64,000 nucleotides of DNA from Fibrella aquatilis (lineage in GTDB: Bacteria > Bacteroidota > Bacteroidia > Cytophagales > Spirosomataceae). A program made the translations under genes and the position numbers. Location: positions 62,001 to 126,000 of the forward strand of contig NZ_JAFMYU010000008.1 in assembly GCF_017353255.1 (NCBI RefSeq). The letters run 5' to 3'. Below are positions 33,901 through 41,950 of the stretch, one piece after another. Each line of letters starts with the position of its first letter. Position 1 is the first letter of the stretch. The notes beneath the pieces are model-generated. The model saw nothing but the letters and a program-made list of their open reading frames with translations, had not been told where the DNA came from and did no database searches.

Positions 33901-35664
33901 AATGGGGGCGCCACTGCTGTTTAAATAAACGGGGTCTGTAGCTGTAGACAGTACCGACGTGTGACCTGGCAGAACAAACACCCCACCGGTACCACTATTG
34001 GGCAGACCATCACCCTGAATGTCGGCGTAGAAGAATTCGCCGCCACCCGGACCCTGCTTGTTGTTTTGACCAACCGTAGTTTCTGAGCCACAGGTAGCGT
34101 TGTTCTCAAGTGTCCAGGTGCCGCTTCCATTCTTACAGGCTTTGAGAATATCACCGCTTGAAGTGAAACCTTTGTATAGAATGACGCAGTCGCCCAGACG
34201 GTCCCGGAAGCCAAGAATCATATCGCCTTTATCGTCAAACGCAATTCCTGACAGCATAGGCTCATTTTGAGCGGCCGTTGGTTGATCGTAAATGCCGGGT
34301 GTGCTTAAATCAGACCATGGTTCCCAGTCCAAATCGTATACTGGACTAGCATCAATGTGGTTGTCGAACGTGGTGTAACCACCATTATTCCGATCAAAAT
34401 TCAGCGCGCCACTCATCACTAGGGTAAACGTACCCGCCTGAAATTTCCAGACGTAACCAGTCAGATAGTTAGAGCCTGGGTTTGTAACGGGGTCCTGCCC
34501 GGTAGATACGGACGAAGCTGAACAGACCGCGCCCACATATACTACACCTGCTTTGTCGATGCCCAGACCAAAGGGGCGAACGTCGCCGACTGGACACGTA
34601 CCTGCGGTGGTCGACAAGCCCGTTGTCGGGATGGCGTAGCGCTGAATGGTGTTCGTTGTTAGGGCTCCCGTGGTTGGGATGCTATACAGTGACCGGTCAT
34701 AGAGGTTAACCGTATACAGGGTACTGAAATCGTTTGAAATCTTTAGGTCGCCCAGGCCAACCAAGCCAATGACCTTGTTGGTCTTGTAATCGCCGAGGTC
34801 CTTGAAATCAGTCGATGCACTCGGGTGGGGGTTAGGACCGGCTGTGTTCGCGCCAAATACGGCGTTCAGGTCAACGTAGGATGCAGTGGCGTTAACCGAA
34901 TTAGGGTCAACGATATAGATCACACCCGTGCTTTCACCCGGCCCGAGGCTAGTGCCCGCTTTGATGTACGAAGCCGCATACAGCTTTTTAGATAGTCGGT
35001 TGTAGGCGAGTCCGTAAGTTGAACCAATATACTGATGATCAGCCAATGGTGACGGGGTGGGCTTCGCAGGTGTGTAAGTAGGCCCTACGGAAAAAGGTGT
35101 CGGTGACTCAGCTGTTGTGCCGTTTACGTTACCGTCGGGGTCTGTTGTTGAACTGTATTGGAGGCCGACCAACGTGTGGTTTGCTTTGGCCGCGCCATCG
35201 TAAGCACCGGATACATAGCAGTTTATAAACAGCTTAGGATCGGGCTGGCAGTAATCAATTGGCGCGTTTACACCGAAATTGGCCGTAGCCCCTGCCGTCA
35301 CAAACTGAACGGATGTGTTAGAACTGCTACCATCGAACGCATCGAAATCGCCGACAGACAAACTGGTAAATTCAAGGCGTACCGGGCCGCTTAAACCAGT
35401 GATTGTGTAGGAACCAACAGCCGAGGTGGTAACTGAAACAGGGTTACCCGTGGCTGGATAAGCCGTAACAACGACGCCCATCACCCCTAGTTCACCATAG
35501 GCATACGTACCCGAAGCCGGGATGCTTTCATAAATACCATTGCCATTAAAATCCCGGAAAACAGTACCAGAAATAGCCTGTCCATAGCTAGGCAGTGTAC
35601 AACACACCAACCCGATTACCAGCCAGGCCAGTGCCCGAATCGTTTTGACCGTAGAGATATGCAT
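30964..35664 (-). CDS. Giant secreted SdrD-like/DUF11 repeat protein with three internal repeats
   Basis: A 1566-residue paralogue of the preceding protein. Signal peptide to SYGQ (about 29), Cna-B/SdrD-like module (AISGTVFRDFNGNGIYE), propeller-like region (about 150-600), SdrD B (QIGNRVWKDLNDNGVQDPSEPPLAG). Three copies of a roughly 85-residue beta domain follow, each holding ATNQYS... and ending GCGSATATYTAPA.C (near 775-865, 1060-1145 and 1150-1235). A carbohydrate-binding-like domain lies between the first and second copies (ILTNGGFETGTF). Then come DUF11 (EKGGIVTYTISLTNTS), an Ig-like module and the same Cys-rich end (CACPPDQCAPFVVKK). It is probably a large adhesin or matrix protein. 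The ATG is at 35662-35664. Confidence 0.83.
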   Translation of the reverse strand: MHISTVKTIRALAWLVIGLVCCTLPSYGQAISGTVFRDFNGNGIYESIPASGTYAYGELGVMGVVVTAYPATGNPVSVTTSAVGSYTITGLSGPVRLEFTSLSVGDFDAFDGSSSNTSVQFVTAGATANFGVNAPIDYCQPDPKLFINCYVSGAYDGAAKANHTLVGLQYSSTTDPDGNVNGTTAESPTPFSVGPTYTPAKPTPSPLADHQYIGSTYGLAYNRLSKKLYAASYIKAGTSLGPGESTGVIYIVDPNSVNATASYVDLNAVFGANTAGPNPHPSASTDFKDLGDYKTNKVIGLVGLGDLKISNDFSTLYTVNLYDRSLYSIPTTGALTTNTIQRYAIPTTGLSTTAGTCPVGDVRPFGLGIDKAGVVYVGAVCSASSVSTGQDPVTNPGSNYLTGYVWKFQAGTFTLVMSGALNFDRNNGGYTTFDNHIDASPVYDLDWEPWSDLSTPGIYDQPTAAQNEPMLSGIAFDDKGDMILGFRDRLGDCVILYKGFTSSGDILKACKNGSGTWTLENNATCGSETTVGQNNKQGPGGGEFFYADIQGDGLPNSGTGGVFVLPGHTSVLSTATDPVYLNSSGAPIFAPNAGGIQSYNTSTGALTGALNLYETQEVATFSKAAGVGVIAAACDLAPIQIGNRVWKDLNDNGVQDPSEPPLAGIAVTLTGPGLSGTGVTVTTNANGDYYFSNATGTNATGFVYSLTGLISGGAYTLTFPTSASAGALLLSSKPNTATGPNADAIDTDPNAAGVVSFTLAQAGQNNFTYDAAYAAVLPCSLTTSVRSTSCNPATNQYSSTVSVTLTNPVAGTITLTDGPRSLTLTVAANTSGVTGTFNNIPSDGTTHIVSASLAGCGSATATYTAPAACSAVASCCVNILTNGGFETGTFTSNTTLAGLPAVSTNGLILPEWQGFDTPGYWFKYPNNNKALWLQEAAANSTAANCARYEIPVSTCWQVGHTYQVCLKAAAFNPTNSAGGSTVFTAEMETPFRSLYSQTLSTNGATNNDINNLNWTSICFSFTLQAGDDKFYISVAKGTNANPTIGIVMDDVVIIDKTVCSTCTLAATATPTICNSATNQYTVNGTISLTSTSGGTATITDGAITTTVPVAASATSVAYSLTGLTAGVASHTVTVSLPGCGSATATYTAPASCSVAPLCSLSALATAGTCNTATNQYSTTVVVTVTNPGNGSVSITNQGITQILSTSAGFSQNTLTAVFNNLTSNGQPYSILVSSATCGSATATYTAPAACSQTASSPTFALAKTVDLKQVEKGGIVTYTISLTNTSPTTATGLALTDQLSSSAVTLIGSATASVGSFAPGSNGGTWNIASLAGGQVATLTLRVQLNEEGITYNTVTLPGQQTATTCVSVPAHVCANETFQFDLTAPASYSTYQWTKNGVIIPGATSSTYSVTAVGEYSVQATSLGGCPDGSCCPFIVVADPAPSLTAVAVSARCLGQTPQADAAITLVGSSSAAVSYNITKGSSFTAATPLFAQPQNLSAVVGGVLIGGQANPAVAQDYTIRVYSANGCFSDSVVTILPTLCACPPDQCAPFVVKKTKSQGRPVAP

Positions 35665-36008
35665 AATAGCAGAAGGATTAAATGTACAGAAGGCTAAGTA
35701 ACTCTCTTAGGTATACAATTAATGTGCCATACTGAAACATGCCCGATTATAACCCGTCGAAAGGCTATTATCGGCTCACAAATGATTGCCTACCCTAGAG
35801 CGTGTAGTGGTTGAGAGATCGAAAAGGATACTTAACAATAGGTGTGCCAAGCCGCCAGATTAGCTTCGTCGGTAGTCATAAGTTGGGCCGTGGCGAGAAC
35901 AGAGCGCACTGACACGTATAAATTATAGAACGTGGGTATAGCCCGCCGTTTGGTGGGTTTAGTACATTTGGGGCTGGGTTCTCGCTCACATGTATTCTCA
36001 CTTCTTTC
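35665..36008. other. Divergent intergenic region, 344 bp
   Basis: AT-rich spacer between the giant surface protein gene (minus) and the amidohydrolase gene (plus). No open frame with family features is present. It contains the TACATTTG promoter element of the right-hand gene at 35963-35970. On the left side TACATTTA (minus strand, about 35683-35690) is a possible, weaker -7 element for the surface protein gene. None of the long palindromes seen elsewhere occurs here. Confidence 0.5.
35963..35970 (+). promoter_or_regulatory. Candidate -7 element of the tandem amidohydrolase gene
   Basis: TACATTTG, an exact TAnnTTTG match, 38 bp before the ATG at 36009. No TTG at the correct -33 distance. Confidence 0.45.
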
Positions 36009-39000
36009 ATGAAAAAACAACTAATCACCGGGCTGCTATTGTCCTGGGCGATGTTGACGGGTTGGGCACCGCAAACGCTGGCGCAAACGACTTTTCCGCG
36101 CAACGGTGTCTATGACGAACGGCCAAACCTGTACGCCTTTACCAACGCGACCATTGTGGTCGACCCTCGCACTACCCTCCAAAACGCGACGCTGCTGATT
36201 CGTAATGGCCGGATCGAAGCCGTTGGTAACGCCGTTTCGGTACCGGCCGGGGCGGTGGTCATAAACCTACAGGGCAAGCGCATCTACCCCGGCCTCATCG
36301 ACCTGGACTCTGACTACGGTATGCCCGACCTGCCCAAGCGGGCACCGGGTGGGTTCAACGCCCCGCCCCAACTGGAGTCGAACAAAAAAGGCCCCTATTA
36401 CTGGAATCAGGCCATTCAGCCCGAAACCGATGCCGGGCAACTGTTTAAAGTGGTTAATGCCAAAGCCGAAGAACTGCGCAAGCTGGGCTTCGGAGCGGTG
36501 CTCACCCACGCCCACGACGGCATCGCGCGGGGCAACGGTACGCTGGTGACCCTGGCCGACGACCGCGAAAACACCGTGGTCCTCCGCAATGGTCTCAGCC
36601 AGCATTTTTCATTTAGCAAAGGCTCATCGACGCAAAACAACCCCAACTCGATCATGGGTGTGGTGGCGGTGTTGCGGCAGGCATTTTACGATGCCGACTG
36701 GTACAAGAAAACCGGCCCCGGCGAGCAGGCCAATCTGTCGCTCGATGCCCTGAGCCGCGCTGCTGGCCTGCCCGCGTTCTTCGAGGCAGGCGATAAGTTC
36801 GGCGTGCTCCGCGCCGACCGCATTGGCGACGAATTTGGGCGGCAGTTCATTATTCGGGGCGGTGGCGACGAATATCAGCGTATAGACGAGATTAAGGCCA
36901 CCGGGGCTACGCTGATTTTGCCCGTGAGCTATCCGCAGGCCTACGACGTAGAAGATGCCTGGGATGCGGATAATGTGTCGCTGGCCGAGATGAAGCATTG
37001 GGAAATGGCCCCCGCTAACCCCGCTATGCTGGCGCAGGCGGGTATTCCGTTTGCCCTCACTAGTGCGGGCCTGAAAACCCGCGCCGACTTCATGGCCAAC
37101 GTGCGCAAAGCCATCGAAAACGGCCTCACCGAAGCGCAGGCACTGGAAGCTCTCACCACGCGCCCCGCCCAACTCATCCGAGCCGACGATTTGCTGGGTA
37201 GTTTGGCGGTGGGTAAACTGGCCAATTTCATCGTGACGTCGGGCAACCTGTTTGCGGCCGATAACGTGATCTACGAGAACTGGATTCGCGGGAAACAATA
37301 CATCCTGGCCAACCGCGGCATCGCCGATCTGCGGGGTACCTACGACCTGAACATCACGCCACAAGCGGGCGCCGCAGCCCTGAAACTGCTGATTACGGGC
37401 ACTAACCCCGATAAGCCAGACTACCAGATAATGGCCAACGACACCACCAAGCTGACACCCAAAGTGGCCATTGACAATAACCTGGTGTCGATGCAGGTAG
37501 CGCTGGACAAAAAACAGCCTAATGCCCTCACCCGCCTCACGGGTTACCGCAACGGATCTACCTTGCAAGGCGATGGTCAACTAGCTAGTGGACAGGTTGT
37601 TGCCTGGTCAGCCACGCTGAGCAAGCCGTTTGTTAGTACCGCCGCTACGGCCAAAACGGATACGGCCAAAAAGACCCCGATGGGTGGGCTGCTGTACCCG
37701 TTTGTAGGTATGGGCAACGCCAAAAAACCACAGCCGCAGGCTATGCTCATTCGTAACGCCACGGTCTGGACCAACGAAAAAGACGGTATCCTGACCACCT
37801 CCGACGTGCTGGTGACGAACGGAAAAATTGCGCAGGTGGGCAAAAACCTGACGGCACCAACGGGAGCCTCGGTCATCGACGGGACGGGCAAGCACCTCAC
37901 CAACGGCATCATCGACGAGCACTCGCACATTGCCTTGTTTTCGATCAACGAAGGGTCGCAATCCAGCACCGCCGAGGTACGCATGGCTGACGCCATCAAC
38001 CCCGACGACGTAAACATTTACCGGCAGCTGGCGGGTGGTGTTACGTCGTCGCAACTGCTGCACGGGTCGGCCAACGCCATTGGCGGGCAGTCGGCGCTGG
38101 TGAAGCTGAAGTGGGGTGAACCGGCTGACGGGCTGCTGATTAAGGGTGCCGACGGCTTCATCAAATTCGCCCTGGGTGAGAACGTGAAGCAGGCCAACTG
38201 GGGCGAGGCCAATCGGGTACGTTTCCCCCAAACGCGCATGGGCGTAGAGCAGGTGTATATGGACCATTTCATCCGTGCCAAAGAATACGCCAAAGCCTGG
38301 GCGGAGTACACAGCAAAGAGCGAAGAGCAGAGAGGGAAGAGCAAGGGAAAGTCAACGACTGCCGGTACGTTGGTGGCTCCGCGCCGGGATCTGGAACTGG
38401 ACGCGCTGGCCGAGATTCTGAACAAGAAGCGGTTCATCACCTGCCACTCTTACGTGCAGTCGGAGATCAACATGCTCATGCACGTGGCCGACTCGCTGGG
38501 CTTCAAGGTGAACACGTTTACCCATATTCTGGAGGGCTACAAAGTGGCCGATAAGATGGCCAAACACGGGGTGGGTGGCTCGACGTTTTCTGACTGGTGG
38601 GCCTACAAAATGGAGGTGAAAGATGCCATACCCTACAACGCCGCCCTGATGGCCCGCGAAGGCGTGACGGTGTCGATCAACTCGGATGATGCCGAAATGG
38701 CCCGTCGCCTGAACCAGGAAGCGGCCAAAACGGTGGAATATGGCGGTATTTCGGAAGAAGATGCCTGGAAGATGGTAACGCTCAATCCCGCCAAACTCCT
38801 GCACCTGGATAGCCACATGGGCAGCATCCGGCCCGGCAAAGACGCCGACCTGGTGCTTTGGAACAACCACCCCCTTTCCATCTACGCCCGCCCCGACTAC
38901 ACCATCATCGACGGCGCGATCTACTACAGCCAAACCAGCGACGAGCAGAACCGCACCGCCATGCAGGCCGAACGCGCCCGCCTGATTCAGAAGATGATAC

Positions 39001-39107
39001 AGGCCAAAGCTGGTGGCCAAACCACCACCCGCCCCACCGCCCGCCGCCAGCGGATGTGGCATTGCGAAGACATCGAAGGCGTCATGGCAGAAGGAGAAAA
39101 TAAGTAG
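36009..39107 (+). CDS. Secreted tandem amidohydrolase (two domains, first degenerate)
   Basis: A 1032-residue exported protein (signal peptide ending TLAQ). Domain 1 (about 30-470) has the amidohydrolase frame (FTNATIVVDPRTTLQNATLLIRNGRIEAVG), but the metal site reads GLIDLDSDYG where HxH is expected, so it is likely inactive. Domain 2 (about 575-1000) restarts with MLIRNATVWTNEKDGIL and has TNGIIDEHSHIA (HxH), RFITCHSYV, FTHILEGYK and SINSDDAEMARR, a complete metal site of the imidazolonepropionase/dipeptidase-like group. A charged low-complexity stretch (KSEEQRGKSKGKS, near 770) interrupts domain 2. It pairs with the next gene, also an amidohydrolase, and both are probably periplasmic. The substrate is unknown. 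Confidence 0.87.
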   Translation: MKKQLITGLLLSWAMLTGWAPQTLAQTTFPRNGVYDERPNLYAFTNATIVVDPRTTLQNATLLIRNGRIEAVGNAVSVPAGAVVINLQGKRIYPGLIDLDSDYGMPDLPKRAPGGFNAPPQLESNKKGPYYWNQAIQPETDAGQLFKVVNAKAEELRKLGFGAVLTHAHDGIARGNGTLVTLADDRENTVVLRNGLSQHFSFSKGSSTQNNPNSIMGVVAVLRQAFYDADWYKKTGPGEQANLSLDALSRAAGLPAFFEAGDKFGVLRADRIGDEFGRQFIIRGGGDEYQRIDEIKATGATLILPVSYPQAYDVEDAWDADNVSLAEMKHWEMAPANPAMLAQAGIPFALTSAGLKTRADFMANVRKAIENGLTEAQALEALTTRPAQLIRADDLLGSLAVGKLANFIVTSGNLFAADNVIYENWIRGKQYILANRGIADLRGTYDLNITPQAGAAALKLLITGTNPDKPDYQIMANDTTKLTPKVAIDNNLVSMQVALDKKQPNALTRLTGYRNGSTLQGDGQLASGQVVAWSATLSKPFVSTAATAKTDTAKKTPMGGLLYPFVGMGNAKKPQPQAMLIRNATVWTNEKDGILTTSDVLVTNGKIAQVGKNLTAPTGASVIDGTGKHLTNGIIDEHSHIALFSINEGSQSSTAEVRMADAINPDDVNIYRQLAGGVTSSQLLHGSANAIGGQSALVKLKWGEPADGLLIKGADGFIKFALGENVKQANWGEANRVRFPQTRMGVEQVYMDHFIRAKEYAKAWAEYTAKSEEQRGKSKGKSTTAGTLVAPRRDLELDALAEILNKKRFITCHSYVQSEINMLMHVADSLGFKVNTFTHILEGYKVADKMAKHGVGGSTFSDWWAYKMEVKDAIPYNAALMAREGVTVSINSDDAEMARRLNQEAAKTVEYGGISEEDAWKMVTLNPAKLLHLDSHMGSIRPGKDADLVLWNNHPLSIYARPDYTIIDGAIYYSQTSDEQNRTAMQAERARLIQKMIQAKAGGQTTTRPTARRQRMWHCEDIEGVMAEGENK

Positions 39108-39111
39108 GTAC

Positions 39112-39253
39112 AGATTTTTTGACAGGATTATCAGGATTGCAGCGGTCCGCCGTCGCGGATCAACAGGATGTCTCACTCTTCTGAGCAAACAAAAATCATG
39201 TTCATCCGCGACGGCGGACCGCTGCAATCCTGATAATCCTGTCAAAAAAATCT
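39112..39253. repeat. Intergenic inverted repeat 14, 49-bp arms with CGGCGGACCG module
   Basis: 39112-39160 pairs with 39204-39253 with a single 1-bp indel; the loop is 43 bp. Words are GACAGGATTATCAGGATTGCAG. Each arm contains one copy of the CGGCGGACCG module, in opposite orientations. It separates the two amidohydrolase genes, which run in the same direction. Confidence 0.93.
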
Positions 39254-39269
39254 ATCGAATCACAACATC

Positions 39270-40574
39270 ATGAAACACATCACAAATACCATATTCCTCT
39301 GCCTGATGCTTACGAGCGCGTGGGCACAGAACCCTGCGCCGGGGCTGCCACAGCAGAAGGCCATTGCCCTCATGGGCGGCACCATCCACACCGGCACCGG
39401 GCAGGTGATTCCCAACGGCTATATCACGTTCGACAAAGGGGTGATTACGGGCGTGGGCGATGCCAGCACCGTGCGCATGAATACCAACGAGGTGCAGGTC
39501 ATCGATGTGGCGGGGCGGCATGTGTACCCCGGCCTGATCTCGCCCGCTTCGCTAGTGGGGTTGCAGGAGGTTGCCTCCGTCCGCGCCACCATCGACTCGC
39601 GGGAGGTGGGTGTGCTGAACCCCAACGTGCGGGCGCTCATTGCCTACGATTCAGACTCCGAAATCATCCCGACCATCCGCAACAACGGCATCCTGATCAC
39701 GCAGGCCATGCCCGTGGGCGGCACCGTGTCGGGGTCATCGTCGATTATGCACACCGACGGCTGGAACTGGCAGGATGCCGTGCTACGCAAAGACGATGGT
39801 ATCTGGCTCAACTGGCCCGGCTACTACGCCCGCGATTTCGACTTTGACACGTTCCAGTCGACGGTGAAGAAAAACGATAAGCGCGACGAGGCCATCCGGG
39901 CCGTGCAGCTCGTTTTCGCCGAAGCCAAAGCCTACGCCGAGGGTGCCACGCTTGCTGCCGCAAATCTCAAATTCGAGGCTATGCGGGGCCTTTTCACCGG
40001 GAAGCAGAACCTCTACGTCCGCGCTGACTACGCCAAAGACATCATCGAAGCGGTGCGTTTTGCCAAAGCGGCGGGCGTGCCGAAGGTGGTGATTGTAGGC
40101 GCCGAAGACAGCGACAAGGTGGCTGCGTTTCTGAAAGAGAATAACGTGCCGGTGATCCTGAGTCCATTGCACCGCCTGCCCAACCGCGAAGACGAACCTG
40201 TGGATTTACCCTACCGGCTGCCGGGCATTCTGCAAAAAGCAGGCGTGACCGTAGGCTTGAGCTACGCCGAAGAATGGTGGCGGACGCGCAATCTGCCTTT
40301 CCTGGCGGGCACTGCCGTGGGCTTTGGCGTAACCGACCGCGAAGAAGCCCTGAAGATGGTCACGGCTAATACCGCCAAAATCCTGGGCATCGACGGGCAG
40401 GTGGGTACCCTCGAAACCGGTAAGCAAGCCACCATCGTGGTCTCGAAAGGCGACATCCTCGACATGCGCACCAACGTGATTGAACAGGCATTCATCCAGG
40501 GCCGCCAAGTTAACCTCGACGACAAGCACAAGCGCCTCTACAACAAGTTCAAAACTAAGTACGGGCAGAAGTAG
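39270..40574 (+). CDS. Secreted amidohydrolase-like protein lacking the HxH metal site
   Basis: A 434-residue exported protein (signal peptide MKHITNTIFLCLMLTSAWAQ). The amidohydrolase scaffold is clear: IALMGGTIHTGTGQVIPNGYITFDKGVITGVG, VYPGLISPASLVGL, LSYAEEWW and the end LGIDGQVGTLETGKQATIVV. However, the HxH that should follow YPGLI is replaced by SPAS and no obvious His pair is found later, so metal catalysis is doubtful. It resembles the degenerate first domain of the upstream protein. The two genes may encode partner subunits, one active and one structural. They run in the same direction with hairpin 14 between them. Confidence 0.8.
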   Translation: MKHITNTIFLCLMLTSAWAQNPAPGLPQQKAIALMGGTIHTGTGQVIPNGYITFDKGVITGVGDASTVRMNTNEVQVIDVAGRHVYPGLISPASLVGLQEVASVRATIDSREVGVLNPNVRALIAYDSDSEIIPTIRNNGILITQAMPVGGTVSGSSSIMHTDGWNWQDAVLRKDDGIWLNWPGYYARDFDFDTFQSTVKKNDKRDEAIRAVQLVFAEAKAYAEGATLAAANLKFEAMRGLFTGKQNLYVRADYAKDIIEAVRFAKAAGVPKVVIVGAEDSDKVAAFLKENNVPVILSPLHRLPNREDEPVDLPYRLPGILQKAGVTVGLSYAEEWWRTRNLPFLAGTAVGFGVTDREEALKMVTANTAKILGIDGQVGTLETGKQATIVVSKGDILDMRTNVIEQAFIQGRQVNLDDKHKRLYNKFKTKYGQK

Positions 40575-40596
40575 GGGCAGGCCCTCGTGCCTGCCC

Positions 40597-41076
40597 TTAC
40601 GTTTTCTCAATCAACGCCACGCAGAACCCGGCGATACCTTCCTGACGGCCTACGAAACCCATGTGTTCGGAGGTGGTGGCTTTGATGGCGATGTCGTCTT
40701 CGGGGATGGCCATGACCCCGGCGAGGCAGGTTTTCATAGCCGGAATGTGGGGGTTCAGCTTGGGTTCCTGGAGCACCACCGTCACATCGAGGTTGCCTAC
40801 TTCCCAGCCGGCTTCGCGGATCATGCGCAGCACTTCGGCCAGCAGCACTTTGCTGTCTACGCCTTTCCAGCGGGGGTCTTTGTCGGAAAAATGGTAGCCG
40901 ATGTTGCGCATGTTGGCGGCACCCAAAAGGGCGTCGCAGATGACGTGGCAAATGATGTCGGCGTCAGAATGGCCATAGGCACCATGCGTGTGCGGAATCT
41001 GGATGCCTCCCAACCAAAACGGATGGCCTTCCACTAGTTTGTGGACGTCGTATCCCTGCCCAACGCGAATTTTCAT
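40597..41076 (-). CDS. ispF: 2-C-methyl-D-erythritol 2,4-cyclodiphosphate synthase
   Basis: A 159-residue cytoplasmic enzyme of the MEP isoprenoid pathway, converting CDP-ME 2-phosphate to MEcPP with release of CMP. The metal ligands are in GYDVHKL (Asp, His) and the later His in GHSDADIICH; the CDP-binding and trimer segments (KATTSEHMGFVGRQEGI) are present. The start at ATG 41076 is the family start (MKIRVGQGYDVHKL). It begins 3 bp after the HEPN gene, so it appears to be expressed with the MNT/HEPN pair. Confidence 0.96.
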   Translation of the reverse strand: MKIRVGQGYDVHKLVEGHPFWLGGIQIPHTHGAYGHSDADIICHVICDALLGAANMRNIGYHFSDKDPRWKGVDSKVLLAEVLRMIREAGWEVGNLDVTVVLQEPKLNPHIPAMKTCLAGVMAIPEDDIAIKATTSEHMGFVGRQEGIAGFCVALIEKT

Positions 41077-41079
41077 AGG

Positions 41080-41466
41080 TTATACACTCAATGAATTAAC
41101 ATACTGGCGCACGACTGCATTGAATTCCGATGCGGTTTGAAGACTGTCTTCTGCGTCAGCTTGTGATAACACGATATCAAGTTCATAATCGCCGCCTTGT
41201 CGCTTTTCCATCAGACGGTTCACGTCACGACTGTACTTGGCGTTGAAAAGACCGGGCTTCACAAAATGCAAACCAAAGAGTGATTGTGCCGCACTATGCG
41301 AATTGATACTGATTAGCTTGGTGGCCAGCAGTGCACGAATAGCATCGAAAAAAGCATAATAAGCTCTGTTACAGGCTGCTTCATAACGGCCTTCCCGAAC
41401 CAGTATCTGGCAGTCAATCAGACACTCATCAGCTTTATGCAGGTAAGCAAGCGCGTCCTCATTCAT
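41080..41466 (-). CDS. HEPN domain protein (MNT/HEPN pair)
   Basis: A 128-residue all-helical protein of the HEPN superfamily (UPF0332-like): EDALAYLHKADECLIDCQIL, then YEAACNRAYYAFFDAIRALL. In the MNT/HEPN toxin-antitoxin class the HEPN protein is an RNase-like toxin controlled by its nucleotidyltransferase partner. The RxxxxHxY site of HepT was not found; the conserved segment here is NRAYYAFF, so toxicity is uncertain. Its ATG overlaps the stop of the MNT gene by 4 bp. The genes are more AT-rich than the neighbours. Confidence 0.82.
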   Translation of the reverse strand: MNEDALAYLHKADECLIDCQILVREGRYEAACNRAYYAFFDAIRALLATKLISINSHSAAQSLFGLHFVKPGLFNAKYSRDVNRLMEKRQGGDYELDIVLSQADAEDSLQTASEFNAVVRQYVNSLSV

Positions 41467-41813
41467 ACAACAATGCCCTCGCTACGAACAGCTTGATAAA
41501 ATAAACGAGTTGACTGATTATACGCTGTAGCAGACACTGGTTTGGCAGACACATGTACAGTATAGTCGAGGCCCAACTGACTGGCTACTATACTGATTTT
41601 ATCAACCTCCGGTCCAAAATGAACGGTATCCTGTTTTAGCACGACGAGGTAGTCCACGTCCGAATCACTCCTGAAGTCGCCACGTGCGTAAGAACCAAAT
41701 AAGATCAGTCGATCTAATTGAGGTCCGTAAATCGACAACAAGGCCCGCTTGAGTTGCTGCGATAGCGCCCCAAGCTCAGCTTCTGACAGTGGTTTAAGCG
41801 ATGTACTATTCAT
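41463..41813 (-). CDS. MNT-type nucleotidyltransferase
   Basis: A minimal nucleotidyltransferase of about 116 residues, containing LILFGSYARGDFRSDSDVDYLVVL, the GS..RGD..SDSDxD signature of Pol-beta-like MNT proteins with both catalytic Asp residues. MNT antitoxins AMPylate or otherwise inactivate the partner HEPN protein. The start at ATG 41811-41813 is preferred; a second ATG eight codons upstream (41837) is possible. It is the first gene of an MNT, HEPN, ispF row with 4-bp overlap and 3-bp spacing. Confidence 0.85.
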   Translation of the reverse strand: MNSTSLKPLSEAELGALSQQLKRALLSIYGPQLDRLILFGSYARGDFRSDSDVDYLVVLKQDTVHFGPEVDKISIVASQLGLDYTVHVSAKPVSATAYNQSTRLFYQAVRSEGIVV

Positions 41814-41893
41814 GAGAGTGGTCCGTAGCAGATACAAAAAAACAGGATTTTTTAGGTCTACTCCGTTCTAGACGTAACTCATTTATGCCAAAA

Positions 41894-41935
41894 CTGGAGC
41901 AGACTAAAAAAATGCATTTTTTTAGTCTGCTCCAG
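41894..41935. terminator. 42-bp perfect palindrome, likely bidirectional terminator
   Basis: CTGGAGCAGACTAAAAAAA and its exact complement meet at a TGCA centre, so the whole 42 bp is its own reverse complement. The central A and T tracts reach 7 bp each. It lies downstream of the M16 peptidase gene. Its sequence is unlike the repeated-word hairpins. Confidence 0.75.
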
Positions 41936-41950
41936 ATGCCCCTAATTTTA

